DNA of 64,000 bases. Source: Gibbula magus (lineage: Eukaryota; Mollusca; Gastropoda; Trochida; Trochidae). Below are positions 11,791 through 24,429 of the stretch, piece by piece. The stretch's first letter is position 1, and each line of letters opens with the position of its first letter. The notes beneath the pieces were generated by a model, which saw only the letters and a list, made by a program, of their open reading frames with translations, was not told the DNA's origin and did no database searches. Where the stretch lies: contig OW388296.1 of NCBI GenBank assembly GCA_936450465.1, positions 31,809,375-31,873,374 on the forward strand, given 5' to 3'. The position numbers and the translations under genes are program-made.

Positions 11791-12807
11791 TCTTAAAAAC
11801 TTCGACTCAAACGTTACAGACACTGATTCGAAGCTCATGTGGAGACTCACGTTGGTCTACTCGATGGCTACATAAAATCGTATACAATAGTTGATAAAAT
11901 TCGTATTATTTACATTTAGCTTATTTTAAGTTAAGTTATGTTCCAGCAATCGGCAGCATATACAGTTAACAACCTCACGGCTGGAGTCAAATATACCGTT
12001 TCACTCACAGGCCAGGCCGTAATGCTATAGGATGTATCACGTGACACGTCATTGGTTGATGTATTCAAGTGATTGTCGTGAGAAGGATTTATGAGTTGAG
12101 CTTCGAGACTTCGAGATGAATAGGTCAAACTGGAGTCAAAGGTTAACATGATGGTTTGTGTCATAGGGCTTAGTCAGACTGTATATTGTGTAAAAAAGTC
12201 CAACTAATTACGGTCTGACTTTAACGAGACTGGGATACCTTCAGCGCTTTAAGTTGTAATCATGAGTCAATTCTCATATAATGAAAGACTTTTTATTAGT
12301 GATTGTGCATAAATTATTACTTATATATTATAGTGCTTGACTCTTATATTGTGAAGGACTTTAGTGTATCTGTATAACCTACATGGTATAGGTGTCGATT
12401 ACTAAATTGATATTAGTTACAGAATATAGGCGTCCACCTGATGTTACTGTATATCTTATTACAAACACGAGCCGGCCCTACTTTAAGTTCAGGGTTCTGT
12501 TTATTTAGCACATACATGTACGTTGGTAATAAATTCATAGTTAAATATTTCACAGTCACAGAAATCGAACGTGCTCTCCAGATTCACAGTTGAATTATAA
12601 CAACATTGAAAGGCCTTCAAAAACTAGAAATCAGCACCTATAAGTTAAAGGTAAGTCATGACATTTGCTACTCATTCTTTGGTTTAAATATATTTCAATC
12701 TCAAGGAAAAGGACTGCAAACAAATCATCCAACTTAAATATTCCTCTACTTAGTACATATCAACAAGATAGGTTTACATATAAACCAGCAAAATTACTGA
12801 TAAACAC
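11791..12807. other. intergenic, nothing recognised
   Basis: No supported gene. Phrases such as CTTATATTGTGAAGGAC near 12345 resemble the degenerate repeat at 1656-2100. Confidence 0.35.
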
Positions 12808-12932
12808 AGGACAAAAATTGGTGGAATCCACCTGCCGGATCCTTCGGGATTCTCTAAAAAAAATTGGCGGATCCTGAAGAATCTGGAGGAATCCGAAAGA
12901 ATCAGGCAAGTAGATTCCACCACGTTTGGTCC
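12808..12932. mobile_element. small MITE with GGATCC/GAATCC-rich interior
   Basis: GGACAAAAATTGGTGGAATC at the left matches the reverse complement of GATTCCACCACGTTTGGTCC at the right in most positions. The roughly 85-bp interior repeats GGATCC, GGATTC and GAATC words. No coding capacity. Confidence 0.65.
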
Positions 12933-13294
12933 TGTTAGAGATAGAGAATAGGGTGAGAAGACATGAGGAGAATCAGAATAACATTATAATGCTAAATCAA
13001 TATTTTGTTTCACTGATATAAGTATGTACTTAAATGAATTATTTATTTTGACAAAATCATAGGTCCGCACTTCCCTCAAGAAAAAGTTTAAGATCGATTG
13101 GAATACATGCTGGCACTACAATGCGCTGTAATGATGACATCAGTCTTTATCTTTGCTCAGTGTACAATGTACATTCAAACAAATAGTGACAAGCATTTTC
13201 AGCATGACAACCACATATACAGTCAGAATCTGTTCCACAATCTAGGGTTCAAATCTTTACTCCATTTAACAGAAATCTTAACAGCCCTAATGCT

Positions 13295-13560
13295 CTTGGG
13301 ATCTACTGCAAAAGAAACGTCGCCATACATAATAAAACATAAGTCAGTCAAAGAGAGAGTAACTCCACTAAAACAGAGATACGTCATGTTCTCAGAAGCC
13401 AACTAAACTTGACACCTAGAGGAGATAGGATAGTCAAAAATAGCTTTTATTAGCTTGTTTTGTGACATCCTACAGTAAAGACGTGTCAACAATGTTCAGT
13501 CCAAGAAGGTTATTTATGTCGACATTTGTTTATTCATCTTGTATTAACTAAAAATCGACA
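13295..13560. mobile_element. degraded mariner-type MITE, related to 54276-54851
   Basis: It shares CTGCAAAAGAAACGTC, AACAGAGATACGTCATGTTCTCAGAAGCCA and GGCTTGTTTTRTG-type phrases with the left 270 bp of the element at 54.3 kb. Its outer terminal repeat is eroded and its right half is absent. Confidence 0.65.
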
Positions 13561-13894
13561 TGTTATGAATGTTTAAGTTACATGTCAAACACACTAGCCA
13601 CAAACCACATCAACAGAGTGAAATGGGACATTTCGATTTGGGTAAGCACATTTCTTGCTCTCAAGCAAATTTAATTTCATCATTTTTAATTGCAAAATGC
13701 AATTTTGTGTAAATATAATAACATGACTGTATGCGAATATCATTTGGCGGACATAGGTAATGGAATAAAACATTGTAAAGCAGAATATTTAATGATAATG
13801 TAAGAATGAATCTCTTTGAACCATTACTTTAGTTCAAATATCATATGGGGAGCAATTTGTTTTATTGAATCTTTATTATTATATTATTAACTAA

Positions 13895-14195
13895 GTAACT
13901 TAGGTTTTGACTAAGTAACTGTTGTGACACCCAGGTTTAGACAAAGTAACCATTTTTTGGACACCTAGGTTTTGACTTAATAACTATGTTTGTGACACCC
14001 ATGTTTTGACTAAGTAACTATGTTTGTGACACTTAGGTTTTGACTTAGTAACTATGTTTGTGACACCCAGGTTTTGATTAAGTAACTTTGTTTGTGGCAC
14101 CTAGGTTTTGACTAAGTAACTATGTTTTTGACACCTAGGTTTTGACTAAGTAAATATGTTTGTGACACAAATGTTTTGAATACGTTACTATTGTT
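13895..14195. repeat. 34-bp minisatellite
   Basis: About eight or nine imperfect head-to-tail copies of a unit of the form GTTTTGACTAAGTAACTATG plus TTTGTGACACCTAG. The period is 34 bp (starts at 14003 and 14037). Confidence 0.85.
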
Positions 14196-14387
14196 GTGAC
14201 TCCAAGAATTTACAGCATGATGGAGCTGTTAAGTATAAAACACAGAAAATTTATTTATTTAAAAATATATTCCATTATATTTGCTGCAAATATATCGAAT
14301 ATTTTAAGTAATTTAGCTCAAGAGCACAATCATAAACTGACAACATGTTGACTGAGATGAAACCTGTTTCGTTATTCACCATCAAAG

Positions 14388-14612
14388 TATACATATCAAC
14401 TCTACTTCTGGGCATATACAGCCCAGTGTATGTATCGGTGATCAGATACTTCACACCTGTGGACCACTCGCTGAAATTAATCCAGGTCTACATTACGTGT
14501 TAGACGTAAACAACGCTCGTATTATTTCACTCCAGTTTCCAAAATATATGTGAATCCTAGTCTTGGTTTTATTGCTGATTGCCAATCTCTTCACTCATAT
14601 GTTACTCCCTTC
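14388..14612 (+). repeat. mosaic dispersed repeat, copy 3 (core absent)
   Basis: The left half matches 5080-5212 and the right half matches 11650-11745, joined directly without the 430-bp core found at the other two sites. It may represent the uninterrupted form. Confidence 0.65.
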
Positions 14613-16584
14613 TGTTACGATAGAAAATCTGAATAGAACCTCTGGCCTCCTTATTACTGAGTGATTTTTTAATTACATACATATTTTATTGTCTTAATTT
14701 GGTAAAAATAAATAGTTATACATTTTTTATTTTCAAATTCGTTAGAAAAATTACGTTTTTAATATGTGAATGACAAATCTGCATTAAAGCATAGGATCGT
14801 AATCCACGTTGAAATGCATGATCATCACATCAACGAAATACTTACATTATTTTTTCAAAAAGATTCAGGATGACAACAATGAACATTTTGATTTCTATGA
14901 TTGATCTAACAAACAATTATACGACCCCCTGTTTTTATGTAATCAGCTGTAAGGTGTCGCTGCAAGCAGGACGTTGTCAAGATAGGTTCAGAGTACTATA
15001 CATGGAGTCAGTGTTTAGCAGGTAGCCCAGGATAGTTATCTATTAAATGAACATGTAAGATTGCTGGCATTGTATTAAGCGCTATGAGCATGCAATTGGA
15101 TGGACGACAGCGCTAAACGCCCTATTTGAAATATATATATTGCCAATTAATTAACTTTTCAAGGTAAAGTCAGGTCATCTAAATGCCCACCTTTAAAGTG
15201 AAATGACAGGAGTTCGATTTGAAGTTCCATGAGACAAAAAAGCAATCGAGGTTAGTGGAGTAACACAATGTCATTGCTAGAAGACGATTCATCAGTATAA
15301 ATTAAACAAGGTTATGTCTGTAATACATAGTGTAACTATAGACTGGCGAGAATCTCAGTGAAACCTGAACTGTAGATAAGATTATCAATATGCAACAAAG
15401 GGAGGTAACTGGTACTGTACCCATTCACAAGGCTATAAGTTCGTGTCAGAACAAAAGCAAAACCAGGGGTGTCAATCACTAAACTATATTTTACATAGAA
15501 AAATAAACAGAATCTTAATTCGCAAAACAAACATCTGGTCGTATCATTGCCAGTGACAATTTCATGTCATGACATAAATTTGGCTCCGAAAAGTTTCCAT
15601 TATAAAAATCCATGTAAACTATATATGAAAATAATAACTTGAAACTAGTTTATTATCATGTAATACATGCAGTGCGTTTAAACTTTGATATGTTCCCAAA
15701 ATATGCACACAAATAGTAAAACTTACCTCATATTTATATGTCCATATTTGAAATATCAAAACGAATACAAACTTGTGAACCTATTTATTGATTTATAGCC
15801 TTATGTAAACAACATATTCCTGTTGAATAACAAAGAAATAAAGATGCACATCAATATTGTTAAAACTAAGTAAGATATTTTGAAGAAAATACAGTTTCTG
15901 AAATAAGTTTGAAGCTGGACCTTACTTTGATTTATCTCTGGAGTTTTAATTAGATGTAGATGATGAGTTCGTCTCATCGATAATGTATTCACATAAATTG
16001 ATTTAGTACATTGGACAGTCAGGGACATGTCGGCTTTCAGTCCTTGATTTTAGACAGCATGCTGTCATGGCATCCATGAGAGTGTGTTAATGTCTTTAAC
16101 TATATATGTTAATTATCGATACCACTGAAGGCATTTATTACAAATAATAGAAAGGTATCAGCATCATCAATGGTAAATTTGATTGTGTCAACACATATAG
16201 AAACATCTTTACACTGTTACTATTGAACGGCTGGATTATCAAAACGCTAATGATGCAGGCTATTTTCAAACAACATAATTCAAACTCAAAGATCACCGTT
16301 GTTATGTAATAACTCGATTTCCAGAGACAAAAATATTACATATTTCGATGTAAAATGTTAATGCTGTAACAATCTTCCTCATTTTACATCAAACGTTTAT
16401 ATAAGATGAATTGGCAATTTCACACTGATCACAAATACATTCGAGGAACTTTCGGATCGAACCTGCAACCTGATGGTTTCTGGTCGAGTGAACTAACATT
16501 ACAACCAGATCACATGATAATGACATTTCTATGCAATTGATTGAGCAATTGATTAGAGTTCTTAGATTTTATTTGACCAAAATG
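14613..16584. other. intergenic, mostly unrecognised
   Basis: One AAGGGAGGTAACT motif near 15397 and a degraded tRNA-like sequence in reverse orientation near 16450-16510 (GGTTGCAGGTTCGATCC on the - strand). No gene supported. Confidence 0.4.
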
Positions 16585-17363
16585 GTTATATAACATGGTT
16601 ATATTTGGGATAACACTACCTTCAATAGTACAAATTCTTGTACTTTTTCGGGCCGAGTCCCATGCGGGATTCGAACCCACGCCCTCAGAGTAAGGCAACT
16701 ATCGCCAGCATTGACTGTACCAACAGCTTACCACACGACCATTTCGCCTCGACAAAATCGAGGTCCAACAATCGATAGTTAAGCTAATTTTTACATTCAA
16801 TACCTCTCTGATAGACGTAAATTTGGAACAGCTCCCTAGGCTGAATGCATTAGAAATACTTGCCATTTAGATAGTGAGGAAATATAACATGGTTATATTT
16901 GGGATAACACTACCTTCAACAGTACAAATTCTTGTACTTTTTCGGGCCGAGTCCCATGCGGGATTCGAACCCACGCCCTCAGAGTAAGGCAACTATCGCC
17001 AGGATTGACTGTACCAACAGCTTACCACACGACCATTTCGCCTCGACAAAATCGAGGTCCAACAATCGATAGTTAAGCTAATTTTTACATTCAATACCTC
17101 TCTGATAGACGTAAATTTGGCACAGCTCCCTAGGCTGAATGCATTAGAAATACTTGCCATTTAGATAGTGAGAAAATATAACATGGTTATATTTGGGATA
17201 ACACTACCTTCAATAATACAAATTCTTGTACTTTTTCGGGCCGAGTCCCATGCGGGATTCGAACCCACGCCCTCAGAGTAAGGCAACTATCGCCAGGATT
17301 GACTGTACCAACAGCTTACCACACGACCATTTCGCCTCGACAAAATCGAGGTCCAACAATCGT
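16585..17363 (-). repeat. tandem array of a tRNA-derived SINE (about 2.6 units of 294 bp)
   Basis: The same 294-bp unit starts at 16591, 16885 and 17179; the third is cut short at about 17363. On the - strand each unit begins with a tRNA-like head. GTCGAG at its start can pair with CTCGGC at its end, the B box is GGGTTCGAATCCCGC, and an extra long arm (TTACTCTGAGGGCG) resembles leucine tRNAs. The head is followed by an unrelated tail ending near ATATAACCATGTTATATT. Pol III transcription from the internal A and B boxes is expected for the family, not shown here. A related pair lies at 19280-19680 on the + strand. Confidence 0.85.
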
Positions 17364-17589
17364 CCATAACATTACTCCCTTACCAACAAATTGACTCTAA
17401 TGAACTATACTATCAAATTTCTTTATATTGAAATAACTGGGTTTTTTAAAGTTTAACTTTCTCGTTTTTATCGCATTGACAAACACATTATGAAATTCAT
17501 TTCTTGAATATAACTTAGTATTTATAATAACTACAACATTTTTCCTCGTTTGGAGTTGATGAAACTCAGCAGACAGATACATTGACATT

Positions 17590-19290
17590 TCGCTCTGATT
17601 CACACGCCTCGTCAGTTGACACGACGTGCACGGACTGCACGCTTTTCACGTGCTACCCGGGAACTCTCTTCAGTTGTAAAACAAATGTATTTAAAATATA
17701 TAACATGTCAGGTCACAGTTTACTTGTGGGACTGATCCGTTATATTATATTTACAATATTATGAAGTAAATAAGTTACGTGGATATTGTTTACTCTTAAA
17801 TGTTTCCTGTTTCATAGACATATTGATAAATTATTGTTGATGTATGTAAGTTGCAAGAACAACAATATTACGACAGACGTCAACTTGATTGATTTCACTT
17901 GACAGCTTGTATAAGTCGTCCTGCATTCCGATATAACGTGTTTTTTCAACTGACCAATGGAATTTCCCCTAGGGTTCATACAAATATGTTCAGCATATCG
18001 AAATATATGATAACTCTTATATCACATGTGAAAAACGACGTCAAATATGATAACTCAAGTTTCAATAATCAAATGTTTACTGATGTAATTATCCCCTCGT
18101 TGAATTTAATAACTGGTACAGTGTTTTGGAATAGTAAATATAATAGTTAATGGACGATATGAACAATCTAAAGGTGAAGGACATTTTGATGAAAACCTTA
18201 TCATTTTACGAAGTCAAGTTGTGGAAAGGTCTTATTCTTATTGAATAAACTAAAGATGCAAATTGATAATTCTTTTAAAAAAAACCCATTAATTTATGTA
18301 AAATATTTGATTTAATATTCGTTGAAAATTGCAAACGATATCATATCTTAGACACACATTGCACAATGTAGTTTGGGTGAAGGAACTGAAATAAATATGT
18401 TTGTAAATACATGTATGTTAAAGTAAACATTTTAATAGAATGTACACCATTTGAAATAAACATTTTCCTTTATGTTCTGTGTTTTTCATTTTTCCTGTGA
18501 AGACAATGATTATATGATTGAGAAAACACTTGACCTGAAACAATGTGTGCCGCAGAATCGTTCATTAACTCCTTAATTGTAGCCTCTGGATAAATGGATT
18601 CCATATCCAAAGTAAAACTAACATTTATTATATAATGAGCAAAGAAATACTGGGATTTGTCAGTGAAATATACTGTCTTTCAAGCTACAGTGACGATACC
18701 TTTCAACTTGGAACAGTGACTGATATAGTTTGACGCCATAAAACAATGGTCTTAAGTAGCGAATTATTTCATGACGTCACTTTGTGACTGTGGCGACGGG
18801 TTGTTTCTAGTGGCCGATTGACATAAAAACGATTATTTACCAGGATAACATCATATCATTAAAAAAACATCTATTTAGACAAATACCATACCTATCTCAT
18901 CTCCAGTCTGATTAAAATCGACCTTGTTTCCAGGAACTAAACAAAATAATGCATCTACCGGGACACGAAGCGGTTCTGTAGATTTTCCTTAATCAAGAAG
19001 CTTCCGAAGGATATGAGTTCGTATCCGCGTGGATCCACTATTTTGCAATTTCCTTCCTCGGACGCTGTCAATTTCTGTCAGACTGATCTTATCTCGTGAG
19101 GTAGAAATGTGCCGCTCCTGGAAATTTAAACTTTCTACCTCGCTCGATGTGATAAACCTGGTATTAATCAAGAAACGACAGATATCCTTTATTTATCTAA
19201 CTGTCCTCAGTAGAATTAGTTTGACAACATAGTATAGTTTCACACTGGTTGCTTCTCTTCTTTCATGACATCTCCCCGTTCAGTATAATG
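17590..19290 (+). repeat. diverged 1.6 kb duplicated segment, copy 1
   Basis: Collinear with 40600-42215: it starts with CGTCAGTTGACACGACGTGC and GTGCTACCCGGGAACTCTCTTC, continues through ATTGCACAATGTAGTTTGGGTG and AATAAATATGTTTGTAAATA, and ends with GAATTAGTTTGACAACATAGTA. Copy 1 carries extra sequence between about 18560 and 19200, including 18905-19070, which resembles 23490-23660. No coding frame is conserved between the two, so it is more likely a repeat or segmental duplicate than a gene. Confidence 0.75.
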
Positions 19291-19680
19291 GTACGGTCAC
19301 TGCTGGCCATAGTTGCCTTACTCTGAGGGTGTGGGTTCAAATCCAGCATTGGACTCGGCTTGAAAAAGTACACGCATTTTTACTATTAAAGGTAGTGTTA
19401 TCCCAAATATAACCATGTTATATATCAATCTTACATTTGTTCACTATCGCAATGTCATGCGTTTCTAATGTATTCAGTATTGGGAGCTGTGCCAATTTAC
19501 ATCTATCAGAGGGGTACTGAATATTAAAATATCGAACTATCGGTTGTTGGACCTCGTTTGCGTCGAGGTCACGGTGGCTGAATAGGTAAGATGTACAGTC
19601 AGTACTGGCGATTGGAGCCTTACTATGAGGGTGTGGGTTCGCGTCCAGAAAGGGACACGTCCCGAACTGTCACTTCTCAC
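19280..19680 (+). repeat. tRNA-derived SINE pair (direct orientation)
   Basis: Two heads of the SINE found at 16.6 kb, about 302 bp apart (CCTTACTCTGAGGGTGTGGG at 19316 and CCTTACTATGAGGGTGTGGG at 19618). The first unit is complete, with GGTAGTGTTATCCCAAATAT in its tail; the second stops after its head. Confidence 0.8.
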
Positions 19681-20576
19681 AAAAAGCGTGTTTGTGTATT
19701 TCAGATTTCAAGTTGTGTACATGTCCATTCTCTGTATAACTTATCGGATATAGGGATCGATTCCTGTTGTGTAACATTGTGTCAGTGGATTCCTACAGTT
19801 GTGAAATGTGGGAAGTTTCTTTACGGAACAACTTATATACGGGTCGATTTAGTTATGAACTCCTTTCTTTATAACCTACGAATTACATCCATCGATATGC
19901 CCTATCTAGATTGTGGCTTATCTATCTTGGTAATTTCAATTCGTGTCTACGTATCACATTGTTACATAGGGTTTAATTTTAAAATTGTTTTTGGGGACAA
20001 ACAGCAAATATTTCAAAGGCAAAGCGATCCCCATGTTTTGACGAGATGGACATTATTGTTGGGTACCAACATTTAGATTAATCAACAGATTTAACAACAT
20101 CAAAAACATGATATGATTGAACCAACATAAATACCTACCCTGTCGTCCTAATGTATTTGTAAGCACATTACATATGATTAAAGAGAGAAAATAACCTTGT
20201 CTGCAATTGCCTTTTTACCCATTAATTTAAGTCCAAATATAGAAACCTTCATATCATTAGTAGGTGTATGCTGCAGCCAAGGTCTGGGGCTCTGTTTGTG
20301 AAGAATTTGACTTTTTAACTTTAAATATTATCTGATAAACTACAGCAATATTCAACGCTAAATGGTAACATCTGTCTGCCTGTCCTCTTTAGAAGATGTA
20401 GGGTGTTTCCAAAGCACAGCCACCCGACAAGCATAATACAAGGGAAGTAACTCTTAAATTCGAATTTTAAAAAGGTGTCGTGTGAGGTCAACATCGTTAA
20501 ATACACTTTACTAAATTATTACGTTTTGTGATGAAATAATAGTTTCCTTAGTTTACTATTCTCTTCCCACACAGGT
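19681..20576. other. intergenic before LINE copy B
   Basis: No gene supported; the long frame that enters from the SINE head is read-through of repeat sequence. An AAGGGAAGTAACTCTT motif lies at 20440-20456, and a truncated MITE end (TCTCTTCCCACACAGG) at 20559. Confidence 0.4.
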
Positions 20577-21825
20577 TTGTCCCTTCTGATTTCCGGAAAT
20601 TTTAAGTTTGAAAATAGTTTATATTTATTGAATGATTCCAAAATGGAAGTTGTTGGATACTATAAATATCTAGTTGTCCAGTTGTCTTCGTCAGGTTCTT
20701 GGTTTTTAACCCAGAAAACTGTGGCTCAACCGGCTTGGAAGGTAATGCAGATGTTAATATCGAGATTAGGTAAATTTTCCCTACTTCCCCGCTGCGTTGC
20801 TGAGCATATCTTCGACACTAAAGTTATGCCTATCCTTACGTACGGCTCTGAAGTCTGGGGATTTCATTCTTCGCCTGATATTGAAGGTGTACATGAAAGG
20901 TTCTGTAAGTTGATGTTATCTCTTAATAGAGGCACTCCTATGCTGTTGGCTCGTGGCATTTTACGTAGATCCAATGTCAAAGTCCTTCATCACGTCAAGA
21001 TAATAAAATTGTGTTTAAGGATATTGTCGCAAACTGATAATCTAGTTTTGAAGCACTCGTATAATTTTCAATATCGAAGAGCTGAAACTGGGAAGTCTTG
21101 TTGGGCATTAAATGTAAAATTATTGTTATTCAGTTATGGTTTTGGTGAAGTTTGGATGCAACAGGGTGTAGGTAATAGTGCTTTATTTATTTCCCAGTTC
21201 AAGGAAAGATGTCATGACATTACACAGCAAAGTTGGAATGCTGATTTAGAGGCTTTCTCAAAGTTGGACATCTATAGGACTCTAAATAGTCAGTTTAGTT
21301 ATTCAACTATTCTCGAAACGGTAACAGTTAAACTCTATGTCACTAATTTCATCAAATTTTGTTGTTCATATCATGATTTATTAATAGAATCAGGAAGGAG
21401 GTATAATATTCCTAGAGCTGAAAGATTATGTCCTTTCTGTATTGTCCCAAACACTGAAACTGAGTATCACTTTTGTCTAATTTGTCCATTTTATGATGAT
21501 ATTAGAAGAATTTTTCCTTCCAAAATGTTACTTAGAATATCCAACTTTAGACAATATGCGAACATTATTTTTCTCGAAAGGTATAGCCTTGAGAAATCTG
21601 TGTAAATTTATTTTCTTAGCAACCAAGAAAAGACAGTTATTCCTCAAGGATATTCCCGTTAGATAAAAAGTAATGTTCTATATCTGCTTCCTGCTTACCA
21701 TACATTGATTCATTTATCATGTCTTAGCTACTACTACGCTCTCGGTTATGAGGCAAAATCTGTATCACATCTGTATCATGGGCCTGTGGCCCCTTTACGC
21801 AATAAACGCATACTACTACTATAGC
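20577..21825 (+). pseudogene. LINE reverse transcriptase C-terminal fragment with 3' end, copy B
   Basis: One frame of 342 codons (20577-21605) covers the thumb and C-terminal part of a non-LTR reverse transcriptase: a KMEVVGYYKYL block typical of the segment after the catalytic YADD, then ILTYGSEVWGF, and a CPFCIVPNTETEYHFCLIC knuckle near residues 287-307. The catalytic palm is missing, so it is 5'-truncated; the apparent start is a TTG and not a real start. Near 21585 a one-base shift moves the family C-terminus into another frame, which reads CKFIFLATKKRQLFLKDIPV and stops at about 21665. The 3' end is GGGCCTGTGGCC, CCTTTACG, AATAAACG and a TAC run at about 21780-21824. The CR1/Jockey-like group is likely; the exact clade is uncertain. 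Confidence 0.85.
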
Positions 21826-23259
21826 ACCTTATCCAAATATCATATGCTAAACGTTCTATACAAGTCAATGATGTCACTCGTTTATTGTATCCAAAATATG
21901 TGCACATTGATAAAAGCAATGAACGTGTTTGCCAATACATTTCTTTCACGAATGAAATTCGTTTGAACCGATATACTTCGATATTTGAAGTACAACTTCG
22001 CAGTACAATTAAAATATAGATCAAATGGAGCACAATTTCAGCCTAAAGGTGTGTCATATATAAACTATCGTGGAAAAGAAAGAACACACCTCAGTTTCGA
22101 TAAACAATTATACTTTATGGGTCTCTGTTTCCGTTATCAAATGTCACAGTCTCATTTTAAACATTTAATCAAAATGTGATTTTTAATAAACACGTTCTTC
22201 AGAGTTTGAGTGTTAGACTATTGTATGTACAATACAACCGCATGACCATAGAGACGCTACCAAACGTAATAAAAGGGAAGTAACTCTTATCTCATTATTT
22301 GCAGATGTCAATCAGGTTTGATGGCAAAGCAAAAAAACACGATAATTAAAAGTTTACATCATGGATGTTTATTTACTGAATAAAAGTATATGTAAACAAC
22401 CTGAAAAGCATATTAACACGATCTTCCAACACTGTTTAAAAGCATAGAACCCGACATAGAGTACTTGATATAGGGTCTAGGTTTTGTTCACCCAAGTTTT
22501 ATTTACGACTTACATTTTGAAAACGATATCGGGTTAATATGCTTAAAATTATCTGTATGTTAACATTGTTTAAGTTTGCTGTTGGTATACAGGATCAACA
22601 AATATATGAATCCATCATGACATTTGGCAGTTCATTGAGTGATCATTGGTCATTCTGTTAGAAGCAATATTCATTTTCTGCTGTGAAATATCCATGAAAT
22701 GATCAACTGGGTCAAATATGCATGATGTATTTCCTATTTTACTCATTTCATGTAGTTGTGACGTGTCCTGTGGAAAGAGTGGCAAAGAATTCCACTACAC
22801 GTCATGAGACGTCTGACGTCATCGATGAGGTGACGTAACACTGTCTGTATTGAAGCAATGGTGATCAGTGGCAGTGCCTTAACTTGCGAACTTCTAATGA
22901 GTTTGACAATCATACGTGGCGGTTCTGATATAGTTGGAAACTGAGAATTACGACCCAAACAGTGTTCAACCAACGCCTACAATTCATGTGTTGTCATTAA
23001 TTGCATTATAATGTTCTTCAATACTGCTCTGAAACAATTCTTCAGTATAAATCAGATGATCTCTTATGTTTTCTTTATCGATCCTCAAACGCAACATATA
23101 TTTTTTTACCCGTCAGTTTATTTTACAACCCCTGGTAAAATAAACCCTACTATACAAACTACAAAATATGTCGATCAGTAAATGTGACTGAAATAGCATT
23201 GCATCATACATGTATCTTCAGGTGTCTACTTAACTAAATTTGAAATGTCCCAACATTAT
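21826..23259. other. intergenic, nothing recognised
   Basis: Contains an AAAGGGAAGTAACTCTT motif at 22272-22288. No supported gene. Confidence 0.4.
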
Positions 23260-23500
23260 CTGGCGGGATTCGAACCCCGGACCTCTTGATCCGAAGCTGA
23301 ACGCGCTAACCACTGCGCTATCCCGCCCCGCAGACACTTGTCAAAAACTTTATGTTTATGTATGACTTATAGGTTGTATAGGTAGCCATACACCGTTGTG
23401 GGCTTTCTCCCTGCCTAAATACTAGCAGCCGCGATATAGGTGAACAACTCTTGAAAGTGGCGTTAAACTCCAAGTCACCTCAACTCACTTAATTAAAATC
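23260..23500 (-). repeat. SINE-like composite with tRNA-like part
   Basis: On the - strand: GAGTTTAACGCCACTTTCAAGAG, a TATATCGCGGCTG segment, GCAGGGAGAAAGCCCACA, then a tRNA-like sequence (23268-23330) with GCGCAGTGGTTAGCGCG as a D arm and GGGGTTCGAATCCCGCC as a T arm. The anticodon arm is irregular (no U33), so it is not a functional tRNA. The first part recurs at 42250-42360. Confidence 0.7.
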
Positions 23501-23660
23501 AACCGTTTTGCGAGGAGTAAAGTTTCAACATGGTGCATATACCGGGATACGAACTGATATCGTTCAGAGATTGAGAAGATCCACAGAAACGGTTCGTATC
23601 CAAGTAGATCCATTCTTTTGCAATTTTTTATTCCTCGGACCAAGGTCGATTGTAATCAAA
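23490..23660 (+). repeat. dispersed repeat related to 18905-19070
   Basis: Shared phrases: TAAAATCRACC, TACCGGGAYACGAA, GTTCGTATCC and GATCCA with TTTTGCAATTT, in the same order. Confidence 0.55.
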
Positions 23661-23919
23661 CTGCTGTTTCTATATATATATACGAGGGTATAAAGAGTTA
23701 TACAACGTCGAAAATGTAAACAAAATGTAAGTGAATGACGAGATATTTTGAAACATGTGGTTTGAAATGGCAGCGATTCGATATAACTAAAGATTTAATC
23801 GTAGTTCTACATTGTTGTGTTCCATTTCATGTTTTTGGAATATGCATGTAAATATCAATTCACCTTATCCTGTAAATTCATCAGATCGCCCTAATTGATA
23901 GCTATGTGGCTATAAGAAA

Positions 23920-24429
23920 CTGGATGTCAATGGGAGATAACTGTATTAATCTTATAACGCACGACCTTGTTACTGTCTGATAAGAGAGCCGTTTTGAATA
24001 TATCATGTGATCATCTGTGACATAATCGTTCACAAACCATTGATTTGTTACAACATGTTTCACTCAAGATAAAAACCTTTTATTTTGGGATCTCTGGAAA
24101 GTTGATATCGAGTTATCCAGGTTGGACATAACCACACTCGGCTGTATGTCATAATGTGTAATGTTGTTATCAGATTAGAATCAATGTGTCGCAATTTGTC
24201 TTTGGAAGACATTTAGCTATTGTCACCAGTAGTGTATTTCAATGAATCATTGTTTAAACAAAATATAGCTTCAGAAAAGCAATCAACAATTCAGCATATG
24301 AATATTTTGTAACATATAAGATAATTCTCGACAAAGTATCATAATGTTCTTTTTATCAACCCTGTACTATTAGAACTTTACAGGACACACACTGATTTGT
24401 TGTCTGAACAGATCGATGCTATCATTGAC
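23920..24429 (+). repeat. diverged duplicated segment, copy 2
   Basis: Collinear with 2670-3120: GGGAGATAACTG, AAGAGAGCCGTTTT, GATTTGTTACAAC, TGTTGTTATCAG, GTCACCAGTAGTGTATTTCAA and TTGTTTAAACAA occur in the same order. It leads into the large 25-bp minisatellite, as copy 1 does. Confidence 0.8.

Noticed and set aside
19591..20076. 161-residue frame on the + strand
   Set aside because: It begins in the tRNA-like head of a SINE and continues into unrelated intergenic sequence.
23268..23330. Possible intact tRNA gene on the - strand
   Set aside because: Good D and T arms, but the anticodon loop lacks U33 and it is embedded in a SINE-like repeat.
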